From: Paenibacillus borealis
Lineage (GTDB): Bacteria; Bacillota; Bacilli; Paenibacillales; Paenibacillaceae
Direction: 5' to 3'
Assembly: GCF_000758665.1 (NCBI RefSeq)
Contig: NZ_CP009285.1
Coordinates: forward strand, 6,138,001-6,202,000
Length of the DNA stretch: 64,000 bases
In this document: positions 1-8,402 of the stretch, in pieces
Position numbering within the stretch: position 1 is the first letter of the stretch
How the letters are laid out: the number at the start of each line of letters is the position of its first letter
Notes under the pieces: generated by a model
The model's input: the letters and a program-made list of their open reading frames with translations, nothing else
Databases searched by the model: none
Told to the model about the DNA's origin: nothing
Made by a program: the position numbers and the translations under genes

Positions 1-264
1 ATTCTGCGATAAATCAAAATTATCGATGGCTTTCATGAGTCCGATGCAGCCTACCTGAAACAGATCATCCACGAACTCCCCACGATTATTGAACCTTTGA
101 ATTACGCTAAGGACAAGTCTAAGGTTACCATTTACCAATTTCTCTCTGGCGGATCGCTCGCCCTGCTGCTGCAGCGAAGTGAACAATGCCCGCATTTCCA
201 CGTTCGTAAGAACGGGCAGCTTGGCGGTGTCCACACCGCAAATCTCGACTTTATTTCGGGTCAT
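1..264 (-). CDS. sigG: RNA polymerase sigma-G factor, partial (C-terminus cut by window edge)
   Basis: This is the first 88 residues of the late forespore sigma factor. The protein opens with MTRNKVEICGVDT and continues with region 2 sequence (NLRLVLSVIQRFNNRGEFVDDLFQVGCIG is recognisable in pieces), nearly identical to Bacillus SigG. The ATG at 262-264 has a GGGAGG ribosome binding site about 9 nt upstream. It lies 78 bp after sigE in the usual spoIIGA-sigE-sigG order. In the family, SigG is activated in the forespore after engulfment and has its own sigma-F-type promoter. The gap contains GGGGAGATAAT, which loosely resembles a sigma-F -10, but I see no convincing -35. The remainder of the gene lies outside the window. 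Confidence 0.95.
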   Translation of the reverse strand, partial: MTRNKVEICGVDTAKLPVLTNVEMRALFTSLQQQGERSAREKLVNGNLRLVLSVIQRFNNRGEFVDDLFQVGCIGLMKAIDNFDLSQN

Positions 265-342
265 GATGATTTACCTCCCAAGGAGAAACATTACTGTACA
301 TTATCTCCCCGGTCCGGCATTTTATTCCTCGGTTCCATCAGC

Positions 343-1062
343 TTACACCATCTTGTTGAACTCCTTGCGCAGCCGCTTGATAATTCTTTTCTCCAGGCGC
401 GAGATGTAGGATTGGGAAATGCCAAGCAAATCAGCAACATCCTTTTGGGTTTTTTCTTCACCGCCGCGCAGTCCGAACCGCAGCTCCATAATTAATCTTT
501 CCCGTTCACTAAGCTTCTCCAGCGCCTTCTGCAGCAGCTTGCGGTCCACCTGTTCTTCGATATTCCGGTAAATTGTGTCATTCTCCGTTCCCAGCACATC
601 CGATAGCAGGAGCTCGTTGCCGTCCCAGTCAATATTCAGGGGTTCATCAAAAGAAACCTCACTTCTTGTTTTGCTGTTGCGCCGCAGATACATCAGAATT
701 TCATTCTCAATGCAGCGTGAGGCATAAGTGGCCAGTTTTATTTTTTTCTCCGGATCAAAGGTGTTGACCGCCTTAATCAGTCCAATCGCCCCGATGGAAA
801 CAAGATCCTCGATGTTGATGCCTGTGTTCTCGAATTTCCGGGCGATATACACCACCAGCCGCAGGTTGCGTTCAATCAGCATGGCCCGGACCGCCGCGTC
901 GCCGCTGGATAGCCGCTGCAGCAGGAACTCCTCCTCTTCCCGGGTAAGCGGGGGAGGCAGCGCCTCACTGCCCCCGATATAGTAAATTTCCTGGCTCTTC
1001 AGTCCCAGCAGAAACAGCATGCGATAATACTGCAGTTGCAGCACAAGTTTGAATTTGACCAT
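343..1062 (-). CDS. sigE: Pro-sigma-E, early mother-cell sporulation sigma factor
   Basis: This 239-residue protein directs early mother-cell transcription after asymmetric septation. The N-terminal pro-sequence is visible: a basic/hydrophobic stretch (residues 1-22) followed by [14 protein letters not shown]. SpoIIGA cleaves pro-SigE around this YYIGG position in B. subtilis. Region 2 follows ([20 protein letters not shown], then [14 protein letters not shown]), then region 4 with a helix-turn-helix near the C-terminus ([20 protein letters not shown]). The length matches the Bacillus protein. An AGGAGG site precedes the ATG, and spoIIGA ends only 22 bp upstream. Coexpression of protease and substrate from the spoIIG promoter is therefore expected. 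Confidence 0.97.
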   Translation of the reverse strand: MVKFKLVLQLQYYRMLFLLGLKSQEIYYIGGSEALPPPLTREEEEFLLQRLSSGDAAVRAMLIERNLRLVVYIARKFENTGINIEDLVSIGAIGLIKAVNTFDPEKKIKLATYASRCIENEILMYLRRNSKTRSEVSFDEPLNIDWDGNELLLSDVLGTENDTIYRNIEEQVDRKLLQKALEKLSERERLIMELRFGLRGGEEKTQKDVADLLGISQSYISRLEKRIIKRLRKEFNKMV

Positions 1063-1084
1063 TATTGTTCCTCCTATATGTTCC

Positions 1085-2050
1085 TTAACTCATAGTCTTG
1101 TCTGCCAGCGCCTCTACAGCGCTCTCATTGTGGGTCAGGTCAGGATGTATGACCGCCCGGTACGCTCCGTCTCCCGACAGTGTCCCGCCATCCAGCCCGA
1201 TGAGAACCCTCTTGCTGTAAAAGGTTTCGCCGCCAAGCTTTATCATCACTGAATCCGGCTTCAACGCGAGCATGAAGGATGCCCCGCGGTTAACCCCCCT
1301 GTACGGCACCAGCCGTATCCTGTCCTGCCAGGCAAAAGACTGCCCGTCCGCTTCCAGTACAAGTGTATCCGCGCCCGTCTGTGTCAGTCTCCCCTTCCAG
1401 GAAGCCGGCAGATGGCCTTCCCATAACGAGGATTCCATAACCATGACCGGAATTCTCGTAAGCGGATCATTCAGCCGGTTTCCGGTGTCCAGCAGCCCGG
1501 GACAGGTGACAGTAACCCCGTCAATCTCCACGGTCACTTCACCGATATATGTCTCAAGCTGCTCCCTGCGCCTGCGCGAGGATTGAATCAGCTTGAAGAG
1601 AAGCAGCACCATCGGAAGCATCGCAAGCACGAACCAGAATCCAATCTTCAGCCGGTAAGCTTGGCCTCCTGAAGAGGTAAAGATCATTCCGTTCCAGATG
1701 TCGCCTGAGCTTTGCAGCAAATAATGAACCCCTACTATACCTCCTGCCGCCGCAAAATTAATGATATAAAATGCCCCTAATGCACGAAGATAGCTTTGCA
1801 GACTTCTAAATCCGAAAGCAATCCACAGCATCACGACCGACAACCCGAACTTGATGAGGAAGGTGTACATAAAGGACAGCTCCGGTACGAACATCATCAC
1901 GACATAGAGCGCGCCAACCAGCGCAGAGAGAGACAGGCGCCACCAGCTCACCTTAAGCTTGACCAGCCAGCTGGTCAGCCACAATAGGATTCCGTCGATC
2001 AGCAGATTGGCGGCGAAGATCAAGTCAATATAAACAACCAGTGTTTTCAC
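1085..2050 (-). CDS. spoIIGA: Sporulation sigma-E processing aspartic peptidase SpoIIGA
   Basis: This membrane-bound aspartic protease converts pro-sigma-E to active sigma-E once a signal arrives from the forespore. About five hydrophobic segments occupy residues 1-155. The soluble C-terminal half carries the retroviral-type active site motif LLDTGN with Asp188. The length of 321 residues is close to the Bacillus protein. The start taken is a GTG at 2048-2050 with only a weak purine-rich site (GCAGG) upstream, so poor initiation or a slightly different start is possible. It is the first gene of the spoIIG operon. A candidate Spo0A-dependent promoter lies at 2115-2182. Confidence 0.93.
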   Translation of the reverse strand: MKTLVVYIDLIFAANLLIDGILLWLTSWLVKLKVSWWRLSLSALVGALYVVMMFVPELSFMYTFLIKFGLSVVMLWIAFGFRSLQSYLRALGAFYIINFAAAGGIVGVHYLLQSSGDIWNGMIFTSSGGQAYRLKIGFWFVLAMLPMVLLLFKLIQSSRRRREQLETYIGEVTVEIDGVTVTCPGLLDTGNRLNDPLTRIPVMVMESSLWEGHLPASWKGRLTQTGADTLVLEADGQSFAWQDRIRLVPYRGVNRGASFMLALKPDSVMIKLGGETFYSKRVLIGLDGGTLSGDGAYRAVIHPDLTHNESAVEALADKTMS

Positions 2051-2114
2051 CTGCCTGCAAACGGATATCTAGCCGGAGGCCGGGGTGAAGGCTCTCTTTT
2101 TAGACGATAAGATT

Positions 2115-2182
2115 AGTATAGGAACTCTCGCATTCAAAGTCTGTCTAAACTTGGGGGGCGTTCTTGCAGTTTTTTTGTCGAG
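2115..2182 (-). promoter_or_regulatory. Candidate spoIIG promoter with over-long spacer and two Spo0A-like boxes
   Basis: Read on the minus strand, there is TTAGACA (2142-2148), then TATACT (2115-2120). The gap between -35-like TAGACA and the -10 is 21 bp, or 22 bp if TTAGAC is taken. The B. subtilis spoIIG promoter is known for a 22-bp spacer that needs Spo0A~P. TTAGACA differs at one base from the 0A box TTCGACA. A second one-mismatch box, CTCGACA, lies 34 bp further upstream (2176-2182). The position, 65-130 bp before spoIIGA, fits. Assignment is by eye and by analogy. Confidence 0.6.
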
Positions 2183-2239
2183 TTATAGGTCAGCAGAGAT
2201 ATTAAGAGGATATAAGTAGAAACGGCTTTGTCGTCCTTA

Positions 2240-2271
2240 AACAAAAAGCCAGCCTCAAAGAGGCTGACTTC
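2240..2271 (-). terminator. Rho-independent terminator after the Rpn-family gene
   Basis: On the minus strand a stem formed by GTCAGCCTC and GAGGCTGGC with a 3-nt loop is followed by TTTTTG. It lies just after the stop codon of the gene ending at 2288 and should insulate the downstream spoIIG promoter. Confidence 0.8.
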
Positions 2272-2287
2272 AAATAGGATGATTTAT

Positions 2288-3196
2288 TCACGTAATAGAT
2301 TTCAATTCTTCTTCAGTCAGTCCGGTTGCCTTCTGTACAGAAGGCAGATCCATTCCCATGGCCAGGAGATTCCTGGCTATTCCCAGTTTTGCCTCGAGCT
2401 CACCTTCTGCTTTGCCTTCTGCTTTACCTTCTGCTTTACCTTCTGCTTTGCCTACTTCTCTGCCTTCTGCTATACCTTTAGCAAACCCTTCTCTTTGTGC
2501 ACCGTCTCTCTGCGAGGCTTCGTCAAGTAGAAACTTCTGGCGGTCCTCATATTTACGCCGGGCTTCCGAATCCTGACTCAGAAACTCCAGGGTCTCCATC
2601 GCCTTTTTCAAAGCAGGCTCATTCATCCGCAGTACCTCCCAATCCGAGTGGTTTATTCCCTTCAAGAACAGCAGCCAGTTCACCAAACCGCTTTGGCCGG
2701 GAACAGCTGGCTGATTCAGCTTGGGTAATTCCAGGAAATGAATTTCAATGTCATCCGTGAGCGGCGTTCCGGTTGCATCCTCCCGTAAGTGAAATACACT
2801 ATGGGGATATTCGTTAGGCAGTACCTTATAATTCAGAATATTAATGGTTACGCATTTCTTGAGGTCTGCATATTTGCCGCTTACCTGAAGCTGGCCCGCA
2901 TAACGTTTGCTCCAGTAATATAAAGTCCGTTTTTCAATATCATATTTGTTGAACAGCTGCATTTCAATGTTGATCAGCTTGCCGTCAACAGACTTCGCCC
3001 AAATATCAAATATCGATAGCTTATCCAACGGATCATCCTTATCCGTATAAGGATTGAGCAGCACTACTTCCTCCAGCGGCGGATCTCCTGCATCCATGAA
3101 TATCCGGTTCAGAAAAGCCAGCAGCACATCCTTGTTACTCTCGCTTGCAAATATCCGTTTAAATACAAAATCTACCCGGGGGTCCAGCAGTTCCAT
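2288..3196 (-). CDS. Rpn family recombination-promoting nuclease / putative transposase (PD-(D/E)XK)
   Basis: The 302-residue protein starts MELLDPRVDFVFKRIF and contains INIEMQ and the YYWSKRYAGQL region typical of the Rpn/YhgA-like family. Members have a PD-(D/E)XK nuclease fold and promote recA-independent recombination in E. coli; many are predicted from transposase-like annotation only. The ATG at 3194-3196 was chosen because GGGAG lies 8 nt upstream; an in-frame start 17 codons earlier has no site and lies next to the ftsZ terminator. Near the C-terminus is a charged tandem repeat of GKAE units encoded by near-identical 12-bp DNA repeats (about 2399-2450). The gene sits alone between ftsZ and spoIIGA with a terminator on each side, which suggests a later insertion. 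Family members are often present in many copies. Confidence 0.8.
   Translation of the reverse strand: MELLDPRVDFVFKRIFASESNKDVLLAFLNRIFMDAGDPPLEEVVLLNPYTDKDDPLDKLSIFDIWAKSVDGKLINIEMQLFNKYDIEKRTLYYWSKRYAGQLQVSGKYADLKKCVTINILNYKVLPNEYPHSVFHLREDATGTPLTDDIEIHFLELPKLNQPAVPGQSGLVNWLLFLKGINHSDWEVLRMNEPALKKAMETLEFLSQDSEARRKYEDRQKFLLDEASQRDGAQREGFAKGIAEGREVGKAEGKAEGKAEGKAEGELEAKLGIARNLLAMGMDLPSVQKATGLTEEELKSIT
2399..2450. repeat. 12-bp tandem repeat inside the Rpn-family gene
   Basis: Four near-perfect 12-bp units (TTCTGCTTTACC with a G/A variation at one position) encode the GKAE repeats on the minus strand. Unit number could vary by slippage in steps of four codons without breaking the frame. Confidence 0.8.
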
Positions 3197-3232
3197 TCCA
3201 TCGTCTCCCGTTACCGTTATTATAACAGCCTG

Positions 3233-3287
3233 AAAAAGAAAAAACACCGTATCCGGCCCCCAGCTAAAGCCGGGACGAATACGGTGC
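3233..3287 (-). terminator. Rho-independent terminator after ftsZ
   Basis: Minus-strand CACCGTAT (3279-3286) pairs with ATACGGTG (3245-3252), with an inner CCGGC/GCTGG-type stem. It is followed by TTTTTTCTTTTTC. It lies about 35 bp after the ftsZ stop and closes the dcw transcription unit. Confidence 0.85.
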
Positions 3288-3318
3288 TTCCGTAAAAATA
3301 CTATGCAGTTAATAACTC

Positions 3319-4434
3319 TTAGTCGTTATTGCCGCGTGTGCGGTTGCGCAGGAATGTAGGGATATCCAGCTGATCAGAGCTTGTCTGATTGCCGAACGGA
3401 CGAAGATTGGCGTTTTTGTCCTTATCCGCTGCCGGCTCACTGCTGGCTGCCGGACGGCGTACAGGCGCTGCAGGAAATGGCTTGTGTTCAAAGCCGGTCG
3501 CAATGACTGTGACCTTGATCTCGTCCTTCATGCTCTCTTCGATAATGGCACCGAAGATCATATTCACTTCCGGGTCCGAAGCAGAGGTAACGATCTCCGC
3601 GGCTTCATTCACCTCGTACAGAGAGAGGTTAGCCCCCCCTGTGATGTTCATGATTACACCGCGCGCACCTTCAATGGAGGTTTCGAGCAGCGGGCTCATA
3701 ATGGCTTTGCGGGCCGCCTCTGACGCACGGTTCTCGCCGGTGGCGATACCGATACCCATAAGCGCTGAACCGCGCTCCGTCATAATTGTCTTCACATCGG
3801 CAAAGTCAAGGTTGATCAGGCCGGGAACCTGAATAAGGTCGGAGATCCCTTGCACCGCCTGGCGGAGTACATTATCCGCTTCACGGAATGCCTCCAGCAT
3901 TGGGGTTTTCTTATCCACAATTTCCAGCAGGCGGTCATTGGGAATCACGATCAGTGTATCGACCTTTTCCTTCAGCGCCTCGATGCCAAGCTCTGCCTGA
4001 TTTGCACGTTTTCTGCCTTCAAAAGTAAACGGACGGGTCACGACGCCAACCGTCAATGCTCCGCACTCTCTGGCAATCTCAGCAATTACAGGCGCTGCGC
4101 CTGTTCCGGTACCGCCGCCCATACCTGCAGTTACGAATACCATATCTGCACCTTTAAGCGTATTTGAAATCAGATCGCGGGATTCCTCAGCCGCTTTCTT
4201 ACCTACCTCAGGATTGGCTCCAGCGCCAAGTCCGCGGGTCAGTTTATCCCCGATTTGCAGTTTATGCTCCGATTTGGCCATATGCAGCGCTTGGGCATCT
4301 GTATTAACCGTGATGAATTCAACACCCTGAACGCCATTTTCAATCATCCGGTTCACAGCATTGCTTCCGCCGCCGCCTACGCCGATGACCTTTATTTGGG
4401 CTAAGCTCTCCATTTCAAAATCAAATTCCAACAT
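3319..4434 (-). CDS. ftsZ: Cell division GTPase FtsZ
   Basis: FtsZ is the tubulin-like GTPase that forms the cytokinetic Z ring at midcell and at the polar sporulation septum. The 371-residue protein has the N-terminal [17 protein letters not shown] segment, the GTP-binding tubulin signature GGGTGTG at residues 106-112, and the synergy loop region [12 protein letters not shown] variable linker rich in Pro/Ala/Lys follows residue 320. The conserved C-terminal peptide DIPTFLRNR that binds FtsA and SepF is present. GGGGGAG precedes the ATG. ftsA ends 64 bp upstream, so both genes are probably cotranscribed, and a terminator follows. Confidence 0.98.
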   Translation of the reverse strand: MLEFDFEMESLAQIKVIGVGGGGSNAVNRMIENGVQGVEFITVNTDAQALHMAKSEHKLQIGDKLTRGLGAGANPEVGKKAAEESRDLISNTLKGADMVFVTAGMGGGTGTGAAPVIAEIARECGALTVGVVTRPFTFEGRKRANQAELGIEALKEKVDTLIVIPNDRLLEIVDKKTPMLEAFREADNVLRQAVQGISDLIQVPGLINLDFADVKTIMTERGSALMGIGIATGENRASEAARKAIMSPLLETSIEGARGVIMNITGGANLSLYEVNEAAEIVTSASDPEVNMIFGAIIEESMKDEIKVTVIATGFEHKPFPAAPVRRPAASSEPAADKDKNANLRPFGNQTSSDQLDIPTFLRNRTRGNND

Positions 4435-4498
4435 ATTGTTTCCATCTCCCCCTCGAGTAGTGCTTGGATGGCCAGTCCAAGTATATCTGGACTTACAC

Positions 4499-5761
4499 TT
4501 ATATGAACTCGCTGAACATATTCTTTAGACGTTCCACCAGCCCCGGCTTCTTGGAAGAATCCTGACTCGGAGCTGCACTTTGTTTGCTGCGGCTAACCGT
4601 CTTCTTATTGGCGCTTCCGCCGCTGCTTCGTCCGCGGAATCTGCGCACAACGGTATGAAGTATACCTACACCGCCGGTGAACCCGGGGTCACGTACTCCA
4701 ATATAATCAGGTACGGCAATACGTACAGAGGCTGCCAGTTCAGTCTGGGCTACCTTCAGCACGCCCGGCATCGAAACTGTGCCACCCGTTAGTATATAAC
4801 CTCCTGGAAGCTCATTGTAACCAAGCCGTTTCACTTCCTGGCGGATCAGATGGAAGATTTCTTGAACTCGGGGCTCAATAATCGCCGCCAGATCCTCCTG
4901 GTTGAATTCCTTCTCGACATTGCTGCCGATTCGCAGAACCTTGAACACGACATCCGAGGCAGCATCATCAATCCAGGCACAGCCATATTTCAGCTTGACC
5001 TTCTCCGCCTGATCGGTAAGCGTCCGCAGACCGTAAGCAATATCATTGGTTACAAATTCTCCTCCGATCGGAATCGTAGAGGTTGCGCACAGGGAACCTT
5101 CTTCATATACGGCTATCGTCGCCTGGCCGGCACCGATATCCACCAGTACTGCTCCCATTGATTTCTCATCTTTGGAAAGCGCTAATCCGCCTGCCCCGAG
5201 AGACATAAGCACAAGATCTTTAACCTTCAGACCTGATTTCTCCACGCAGCGCAGCAGATTATGTATTGGTGTCTTGGCACCGGTAATGATCGTCGCTTCA
5301 ACTTCTAGGCGAACCCCGATCATTCCGCGCGGATCTTGAATTCCTTCAAGCCCGTCGACGATATATTGCTTGGCGACAACATCAATGACCTCGCGCTCAG
5401 GAGGCAGTGCTATGACCTCAGCAGCCTTGATTACGCGGTCGATATCATCTTCGCCGATCTCACGGTCTTCATTCTGCACGGCAACTACACCGTGACTGGA
5501 TTGCAGGCCGATATGATTACCGGATATACCGACATACACCTCGGATATTTGAATACCGACCATTTGCTCCGCATGTTCTACGGCACTCCTGATCGATTGC
5601 ACAGTCTGATCGATGTCTACAATCGCACCCTTGCGTATTCCTTCCGAATCAGCAGATCCAACGCCAATAATATTAAAGGTTCCATTGGTAACTTCCCCAA
5701 TAATTGCCCGAACTTTGGATGTACCGATGTCCAAACTAACAATGATGTCATTGTTGCTCAA
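4499..5761 (-). CDS. ftsA: Cell division protein FtsA
   Basis: FtsA is the actin-fold ATPase that ties FtsZ filaments to the membrane. The 420-residue protein opens with the phosphate-1 motif [18 protein letters not shown]. It contains the 1C subdomain after residue 85, a second phosphate motif ([15 protein letters not shown]), and [14 protein letters not shown] Ser/Lys-rich linker leads to the C-terminal amphipathic membrane-targeting helix ([14 protein letters not shown]). The start is TTG at 5759-5761 with AGGAGG 11 nt upstream. Upstream lies a 341-bp gene-free region with sigma-H-like and sigma-A-like promoters. The genes ylxW, ylxX and sbp found here in B. subtilis are absent. Confidence 0.96.
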   Translation of the reverse strand: MSNNDIIVSLDIGTSKVRAIIGEVTNGTFNIIGVGSADSEGIRKGAIVDIDQTVQSIRSAVEHAEQMVGIQISEVYVGISGNHIGLQSSHGVVAVQNEDREIGEDDIDRVIKAAEVIALPPEREVIDVVAKQYIVDGLEGIQDPRGMIGVRLEVEATIITGAKTPIHNLLRCVEKSGLKVKDLVLMSLGAGGLALSKDEKSMGAVLVDIGAGQATIAVYEEGSLCATSTIPIGGEFVTNDIAYGLRTLTDQAEKVKLKYGCAWIDDAASDVVFKVLRIGSNVEKEFNQEDLAAIIEPRVQEIFHLIRQEVKRLGYNELPGGYILTGGTVSMPGVLKVAQTELAASVRIAVPDYIGVRDPGFTGGVGILHTVVRRFRGRSSGGSANKKTVSRSKQSAAPSQDSSKKPGLVERLKNMFSEFI

Positions 5762-5856
5762 GCCCTATGGCACCTCCTGTTATAATCATAATAAATTGTG
5801 AAGCCGAATAAATAGAAATTACGCTTTGATCCCGGTCCCGGGAAACTTCTCTGTAC

Positions 5857-5885
5857 ATATTCAACATCCCTAATCCTTTCCCTCT
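5857..5885 (-). promoter_or_regulatory. Candidate sigma-H promoter of ftsAZ
   Basis: On the minus strand AGAGGGAAA (5877-5885) matches the sigma-H -35 consensus RNAGGAWWW with one mismatch. After an 11-bp spacer, GTTGAATAT (5857-5865) matches the -10 consensus RNNGAATWW fully. The site is about 100 bp before ftsA. In B. subtilis a sigma-H promoter raises ftsAZ expression at the onset of sporulation for polar septation. Confidence 0.65.
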
Positions 5886-5912
5886 TTTTTCTACAAATTT
5901 TTTGAATGGAAT

Positions 5913-5941
5913 AATATAACAGCCTTTTCACATGCAAACAA
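5913..5941 (-). promoter_or_regulatory. Candidate sigma-A promoter of ftsAZ
   Basis: On the minus strand TTGTTT (5936-5941), a 17-bp spacer and TATATT (5913-5918) preceded by an extended -10 TG. The -35 is weak (3/6), but the extended -10 can compensate. It could serve vegetative expression alongside the sigma-H site. Confidence 0.45.
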
Positions 5942-6102
5942 CTGCTTTCAATTTTTCGTAAAGCATATAAGTTCTTATCTTTTAAGAAATGACAGCTATA
6001 TCCATGAGTGCATTTCAAAAAATCCGCAGAAAAAAGAGGGATATTGCTTATTGCCCGTAAAACCGATTGTAGCATTTTTTCGGTACTATTAGTAGGGACT
6101 AT

Positions 6103-6873
6103 TTACTCTTGTGTGTCTGTATCCTCCCCTGAATCTTCCGCTTCCGTATGAAAAGGGACATAGGAATCGGCCTCAAGCATCTTAATCAGTCCCGGCTGCT
6201 CATTTTCGATCACTTGATTCAGGTACTCCACTTTATCCTTAAGCAGCGAAATGGCCGTAATGACCTCGAACCGCGAACGTGTATACAGCTTAATGCGGTC
6301 CGGAAAAGACAAGGTCGGGGAAGGAACAATCTCAGATATATCACTGGTTAGTTCATTAGGAATACCAGCCAGCGCCTGACACAGCTTCGTCTTGTAGGGA
6401 TCATCAGCTTGCCAGTTGGTTAATATCGGCTTCTCAACGGCAATCCCCGTATCTTTAACAGATACTGCAGCACCGCTCGACAGAATCGCCTCAAGCGATC
6501 CCGCCTGATCCAGTTCGTAGGCCACTGCGGGGAATTCCTTAATACTAATATCAATCACACCCGGAAATTTCTTGTTCACAGCCGCTTCCTGAACGGTCTT
6601 CAGTTCTGTCAGCGCACTTTCCACGGAATCTCCGGAGACCGCGAAGAACTGTCCGCCGACCGTAAGTCCGCTTGCGGCAAGCAAATCCTCCCGGGACGTA
6701 TATTTATCCCCCTGGAAATGGATTGCCGTAATCTTGCTGACGGACGAACGGAAAAATATCACGGCCAGCAGCGCAATAAACAGCAGCAGCAGGATAATTG
6801 TAATTTTACGGCTCATTCTCTTGCTGGGCTTGTCCTCTTTAAGAAGAGGCATTCGGGTTTTAGGCATTCTCAT
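6103..6873 (-). CDS. divIB: Cell division protein DivIB/FtsQ
   Basis: This bitopic divisome protein links FtsL/DivIC and PbpB at the septum. The 256-residue protein has a basic cytoplasmic N-terminus, one membrane segment at about residues 22-41 (ITIILLLLFIALLAVIFF), a POTRA domain (about 47-115, beginning ITAIHFQGDKYTSREDLL) and a beta domain. It ends with an acidic tail (EAEDSGEDTDTQE). The order murA-divIB-ftsA replaces the murB-divIB-ylxWX-sbp-ftsA order of B. subtilis. It follows murA by about 60 bp, so cotranscription is likely. Confidence 0.93.
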   Translation of the reverse strand: MRMPKTRMPLLKEDKPSKRMSRKITIILLLLFIALLAVIFFRSSVSKITAIHFQGDKYTSREDLLAASGLTVGGQFFAVSGDSVESALTELKTVQEAAVNKKFPGVIDISIKEFPAVAYELDQAGSLEAILSSGAAVSVKDTGIAVEKPILTNWQADDPYKTKLCQALAGIPNELTSDISEIVPSPTLSFPDRIKLYTRSRFEVITAISLLKDKVEYLNQVIENEQPGLIKMLEADSYVPFHTEAEDSGEDTDTQE

Positions 6874-6933
6874 ATCTCCGTAATAAGGCCCTGTCTCCTT
6901 CCCAAGTTGCTGGGCTGAAGGAGACAGGGAGCT

Positions 6934-8217
6934 TTAGTTGGCCAAATCCAGCGGGTCCGGCACTGGCACTTTGCGGCTAATGTGTGCACCCAGCTTCTGA
7001 AACAGTTTCTCAATGCCGTCATATCCGCGGTCAATATGATGCGCCTGCTCAACAATGGTAGTTCCTTGAGCGGCAAGTCCGGCGATAACCAGGGCAGCTC
7101 CGGCCCGCAGGTCGGTGGCTTCAACCGTAGCCCCGTATAACCTCTGCACTCCGCGTATAAACGCCCGGTTCAGATCAATGGAAATGTCTGCTCCCATCCG
7201 GGCCATCTCTTCCACATGCTTGAAGCGTCCTTCAAATACAGTTTCTTTAATCACACTGAATCCGTCAGCCAGGGACAAAAGAACCATCACCTGAGATTGC
7301 AGATCCGTAGGAAATGAAGGATAAGGGGAAGTTACAATTCTTTCTACTGCACGCGGACGCCCCATACAGCTGATATTAATTATATCATTGCAAACTGTAA
7401 TTTGAACACCGGCACGCCTCAGAACATGGATCAGTGAGGTCAAATGTCCTGCGTTGGTGTGGGTCAGCGTCACATTCCCCCTGGTCGCTGCAGCTGCGAT
7501 CATTACGGTCCCGGCAACAATCCGGTCGGGAATGACCTCATAATTGCAAGGATATAGCTTGGAGACTCCCTGGATGGTAATCGTATCCGTACCCGCACCG
7601 ATGATTTGCGCGCCCATCGCGTTCAGGAAATTCTGCAGATCCTGAATTTCCGGCTCTCTGGCCGCTCCGGACACTGTTGTTGTCCCTTCCGCCATAGCGG
7701 CAGCCATCATAATATTCTCCGTGGCCCCGACACTTGGATAATCCAGATGAATATCACAGCCCGTCAGTTTGGCAGCCCGGCAGCATATCATCCCGCTGGT
7801 TTCCTCAATCTCCGCCCCGAGCAGCTTAAGGCCCTGCAGGTGAAGATCAATTTTGCGTTCTCCGATGGCACAGCCTCCCGGCTGATAAATCGTCACTTCA
7901 CCAAACCTGGACAGAAGCGGCCCCATCAGAAAAATGGAAGATCTCATCTGCCGCATTAAATCCTCCGGAACATGCGAGGTAGCGACGTATGTTGTATCGA
8001 CCGTAACCGTTTCGTCTTCATGAACGGCCCTGCAGCCTAGCCTTTCCAGAATATCCAGCATGGTTTCGATGTCCAGCAGCTTCGGCACATTATGCAGTGA
8101 GTGAACTCCTTCGGCCAGCAGGCTTGCTGCCAGAATAGGCAGGGCCGCATTTTTCGCTCCATGGATACGTATGGTGCCTGACAGGGGATTTCCACCCTCA
8201 ATCACCAATTTGTCCAA
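6934..8217 (-). CDS. murA: UDP-N-acetylglucosamine 1-carboxyvinyltransferase
   Basis: MurA transfers enolpyruvate from PEP to UDP-GlcNAc, the first committed step of peptidoglycan synthesis, and is the fosfomycin target. The 427-residue protein starts MDKLVIEGGNPLSGTIRIHGAKNAALPIL. The catalytic cysteine is Cys116 in YQPGGCAIGERKID. The TTG at 8215-8217 was chosen because GGAGGTGAT lies immediately upstream at the right distance; a longer frame starting GTG at 8244 would place this site inside the coding region. Firmicutes usually carry two murA paralogues, and which one this is cannot be told here. It occupies the position of murB in the B. subtilis cluster. Confidence 0.95.
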   Translation of the reverse strand: MDKLVIEGGNPLSGTIRIHGAKNAALPILAASLLAEGVHSLHNVPKLLDIETMLDILERLGCRAVHEDETVTVDTTYVATSHVPEDLMRQMRSSIFLMGPLLSRFGEVTIYQPGGCAIGERKIDLHLQGLKLLGAEIEETSGMICCRAAKLTGCDIHLDYPSVGATENIMMAAAMAEGTTTVSGAAREPEIQDLQNFLNAMGAQIIGAGTDTITIQGVSKLYPCNYEVIPDRIVAGTVMIAAAATRGNVTLTHTNAGHLTSLIHVLRRAGVQITVCNDIINISCMGRPRAVERIVTSPYPSFPTDLQSQVMVLLSLADGFSVIKETVFEGRFKHVEEMARMGADISIDLNRAFIRGVQRLYGATVEATDLRAGAALVIAGLAAQGTTIVEQAHHIDRGYDGIEKLFQKLGAHISRKVPVPDPLDLAN

Positions 8218-8336
8218 TGTATCACCTCCGAGATTACCGCTCACCCACCGTTGGGCACTTCCTGTACAGAGAACATCAGAAATAGGCCGGGAAGCTATCC
8301 CGCTTCATATTTCATGAACTGGAAGTGCTCTGGGTG

Positions 8337-8389
8337 ATTGTCACGATTATAGGATCATCCTATGTTCGTAACCTCTCGTGTGTGACAAT
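8337..8389. repeat. Nested inverted repeat between murG and murA
   Basis: Outer arms ATTGTCAC (8337-8344) and GTGACAAT (8382-8389) are perfect inverses. Inside them lies a second palindrome, ATAGGAT-C-ATCCTAT (8349-8363). No T-run follows on either strand, so this is not a simple terminator. It may be an operator, an RNA processing hairpin or a leader structure for murA-divIB. Confidence 0.65.
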
Positions 8390-8402
8390 GAAGCCCGGGA
8401 TT

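Larger units (their letters stand above)
5762..6102. other. Gene-free region between divIB and ftsA
   Basis: This AT-rich stretch of 341 bp contains no convincing coding sequence. A 105-codon open frame here (5758-6075, minus) lacks a ribosome binding site and family resemblance and is rejected. The stretch carries the candidate ftsAZ promoters described separately. Confidence 0.7.

Noticed and set aside
265..342. Sigma-F promoter for sigG
   Set aside because: GGGGAGATAAT resembles a -10, but no matching -35 lies at the required distance, so it is not listed as a feature.
2399..2450. CRISPR-like repeat
   Set aside because: The repeats are contiguous 12-bp units without spacers inside a coding frame; they are a coding tandem repeat.
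5758..6075. 105-codon minus-strand frame between divIB and ftsA
   Set aside because: No ribosome binding site, AT-rich atypical composition, and overlap with candidate promoters.
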